Source: an uncultured Desulfovibrio sp. (GTDB lineage Bacteria > Desulfobacterota > Desulfovibrionia > Desulfovibrionales > Desulfovibrionaceae). Taken from it: 59,575 nt of DNA. The stretch lies in contig NZ_CALUWS010000012.1 of the NCBI RefSeq assembly GCF_944324525.1, positions 1 through 59,575 of the forward strand. Direction: 5' to 3'. The notes below the pieces were generated by a model, which was given only the letters and a program-made list of their open reading frames with translations, had not been told where the DNA came from and did not search any database. Position 1 is the stretch's first letter. Each line of letters opens with the position of its first letter. Below are positions 57,723 to 59,575 of this stretch, in pieces. A program made the position numbers and the translations under genes.

Positions 57723-58016
57723 ATGTCCGAAAAAACCATCTCGCAGGCTGACGTGGCCCACATGGCCACGCTCTCGCGCCTGCATGTCTCCCCGGATGAG
57801 CAGGCCCTCTTTGCCCGTCAGTTCGGCGACATCCTGGCCTATATGGATGTGCTTGCCGAAGTGGATACCACCGGCATCGAGCCGCTTTACAGCCCGGTAC
57901 AGCATGAAGGCGCTCTTCGCGAAGACGAGGCCCGCCACCTCCGCAGCCGTGAAGCCGTCCTTGCCAACGCCCCGCATGGCGACGGGGAATATTTTGTCGT
58001 GCCGCGCATCGTCTAG
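57723..58016 (+). CDS. gatC: Aspartyl/glutamyl-tRNA amidotransferase subunit C
   Basis: 97 aa. [40 protein letters not shown] and [17 protein letters not shown] are typical GatC. It stabilises GatA in the GatCAB complex that converts Glu-tRNA(Gln) and Asp-tRNA(Asn). ATG 57723 has AAAGGAAA upstream and is the natural start; gatA follows after 16 nt. Confidence 0.93.
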   Translation: MSEKTISQADVAHMATLSRLHVSPDEQALFARQFGDILAYMDVLAEVDTTGIEPLYSPVQHEGALREDEARHLRSREAVLANAPHGDGEYFVVPRIV

Positions 58017-58032
58017 TCCGACGGAGACCCCC

Positions 58033-59508
58033 ATGACCGATTTCCACACCCTCAGTCTGGGCGACGCCCTGGACGCCCTGCATTCCCGACGCATGACCGC
58101 CGAACAGGCCACCCAGGCCTGTCTTGACCGCATCGCCGCCACGGAGCCGGTGGTGGACGCCCTGCTCCATGTCGATGCCGAAAAAGCCCTGGCCCGCGCC
58201 CGCGCGTTGGATGCTCAGGGCCCGGATACGTCCAAGCCCCTCTGGGGCATCCCCGTTACCGTCAAGGACGCCCTCTCCACCGAAGGCATGCCCACCACCG
58301 CCGGTTCCCGTATCCTGGAAGGCTTCACCCCCATCTATGACGCCTTCGTGGTGGAACGCCTCAAGGAAGCCGGGGCCGTCATCCTCGGCAAGAACAATCT
58401 GGACGAGTTCGCCATGGGGTCCGGTACCGAGAACTCCGCCTACAAGGCCAGCCGCAACCCCTGGGATCCCCAGCGCGTGCCCGGCGGCTCCAGCGGCGGT
58501 TCCGCCGCCTCCGTGGCCGCGGGCCAGTGCTTCGCCTCCCTCGGTTCGGATACCGGCGGCTCCATCCGTCAGCCCGCCGCCCTCTGCGGCTGCGTGGGCC
58601 TCAAGCCCACCTACGGCCGCGTCTCCCGCTACGGCCTCATCGCCTACGGCTCTTCTCTGGATCAGGTAGGCCCCCTGGCCCGCAGTGTGGAAGACTGCGC
58701 CCGCGTCCTCTCCGTCATCGCCGGCTACGACGAACGAGACACCACCTGCGCGCCCGCGCCCCTCGACGACTACGTGGACGCCGCCCGTAACGGCAAAAGC
58801 TCCGCCAGCCTCGACGGCGTGCGCCTCGGCCTGCCCCGCGAATTCTACGGCGACGGCCTCGCGCCCGAAGTCCGTGAGGCCTGCAACAAGGCCATAGAGG
58901 CCGCCCGCGCCGCCGGGGCCGACATCGTGGACGTGAGCCTGCCCCACACCCACGCGGCCATCGCCACCTACTACATCATCGCCATGGCCGAAGCCTCGTC
59001 CAACCTCGCCCGCTTCGACGGCGTGCGCTACGGACGCCGCGCCGAGAACGTGGAAAATCTGGAAGAACTCTACTTCCGCTCCCGCAGCGAAGGCTTCGGG
59101 CAGGAAGTCAAGCGCCGCATCATGCTGGGCACCTACGTGCTCTCCTCCGGCTACTATGACGCCTACTACCGCAAGGCCGCGCAGGTCCGCCGCCTCATCC
59201 GCGACGAATACCACGCCGCCCTCGGCCAGTGCGACGCCCTCTTCTGCCCCGTCTCCCCGGTGACCGCCTGGAAGCTCGGGCACAAGAACGACGACCCGCT
59301 GCAGATGTACCTCATGGACGCCTATACCCTGTCCCTCAACCTCGCCGGCCTGCCGGGCCTCTCCCTGCCCGTGGGCCTCGGCTCGGACTCCGGCCTGCCC
59401 GTCGGCATGCAGCTCATGGGCCTCCCCTTCTCCGAAGCCGGCCTGCTCCGCACCGGCGCCGCCCTCGAAGCCGTCCTCCCCGCCATCGGCGCCCCCGCCG
59501 GGCTGTAG
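58033..59508 (+). CDS. gatA: Aspartyl/glutamyl-tRNA amidotransferase subunit A
   Basis: 491 aa amidase. The Ser-cis-Ser-Lys signature [14 protein letters not shown] and the [15 protein letters not shown] segment with the catalytic Lys are present. ATG 58033 has GGAG upstream. gatB is not in the window. A hairpin at 59542-59571 follows. Confidence 0.96.
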   Translation: MTDFHTLSLGDALDALHSRRMTAEQATQACLDRIAATEPVVDALLHVDAEKALARARALDAQGPDTSKPLWGIPVTVKDALSTEGMPTTAGSRILEGFTPIYDAFVVERLKEAGAVILGKNNLDEFAMGSGTENSAYKASRNPWDPQRVPGGSSGGSAASVAAGQCFASLGSDTGGSIRQPAALCGCVGLKPTYGRVSRYGLIAYGSSLDQVGPLARSVEDCARVLSVIAGYDERDTTCAPAPLDDYVDAARNGKSSASLDGVRLGLPREFYGDGLAPEVREACNKAIEAARAAGADIVDVSLPHTHAAIATYYIIAMAEASSNLARFDGVRYGRRAENVENLEELYFRSRSEGFGQEVKRRIMLGTYVLSSGYYDAYYRKAAQVRRLIRDEYHAALGQCDALFCPVSPVTAWKLGHKNDDPLQMYLMDAYTLSLNLAGLPGLSLPVGLGSDSGLPVGMQLMGLPFSEAGLLRTGAALEAVLPAIGAPAGL

Positions 59509-59541
59509 GCGCAGGCGAGCGATCATTTATGTGAGGGGGAC

Positions 59542-59571
59542 AGGGGAACCGTTTTGAAAAACGGTTCCCCT
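59542..59571 (+). terminator. Hairpin after gatA at the window end
   Basis: AGGGGAACCGTTTT-GA-AAAACGGTTCCCCT, a perfect 14-bp stem. The G-rich lead-in resembles family C. The element is cut by the window edge. Confidence 0.65.
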
Positions 59572-59575
59572 CTCC

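Overview
The window is high-GC chromosomal DNA from a sulfate-reducing deltaproteobacterium of the Desulfovibrionaceae, most likely a Desulfovibrio close to D. desulfuricans or D. piger. The main pointers are a split-Soret type dihaem cytochrome c (52720-53547), a small conserved protein typical of Desulfovibrionales (33815-34159), a coenzyme-B12-dependent class II ribonucleotide reductase, and sigma54- and sigma28-type flagellar promoters. No phage, plasmid, CRISPR, tRNA or rRNA genes were seen. Most genes are housekeeping.

Layout: 443-1696 is an isolated radical SAM gene (HemW/HemN-like), followed by dnaE, a 52-aa membrane protein, queD and a WcbI-like gene. ileS-lspA-(PLDc_N-like)-cpoB-cheZ form a plus-strand run. 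A DUF457 membrane protein then sits inside a cluster of intergenic repeats. nrdJ and TRIC-rny-6S RNA-zapA-zapB are on the minus strand, as is the flagellar block fliL-N-O-P-Q, which has a clear sigma54 promoter. era-yggS, the methionine importer metNIQ, secA and an orphan MoaE-like gene follow. At 30631-33381 is a 916-aa membrane protein with TPR-like repeats and a CCHC zinc knuckle, then a small conserved protein and a 1121-aa metzincin-like autotransporter. Next come a long duplicated non-coding region (38086-39005), TauE-RND-YkgJ, hydantoinase-trmL, ilvE-dnaX-ybaB-recR, and a PAS chemoreceptor with a consensus sigma28 promoter. The window ends with split-Soret cytochrome c divergent from dnaK, two lipoprotein genes, and gatC-gatA.

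The most distinctive signal lies between the genes. At least four families of dispersed, hairpin-rich repeats fill the intergenic space. Family A (about 147 bp) folds on paper into four consecutive hairpins and is bounded by GAGCATTTT/AAAATGCTC inverted ends flanked by TA. Family B (about 152 bp) shares the TA-GAGC...GCTC-TA boundary. Family C is a G-rich hairpin with a C-tract tail. Family D is a directly repeated block of about 435 bp. Several minus-strand genes use the boundary TA plus the first G of an element as their TAG stop codon. This looks like a MITE-like set of elements (possibly IS630-type TA insertion) that settles at stop codons and may also supply RNA 3' ends. No matching transposase is in the window.

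In the repeat annotations, the + orientation of family A means the GCATTTTGCC hairpin comes first. Gene functions rest on motif recognition by eye. Regulatory calls are pattern matches, and exact identities between repeat copies were estimated by eye.
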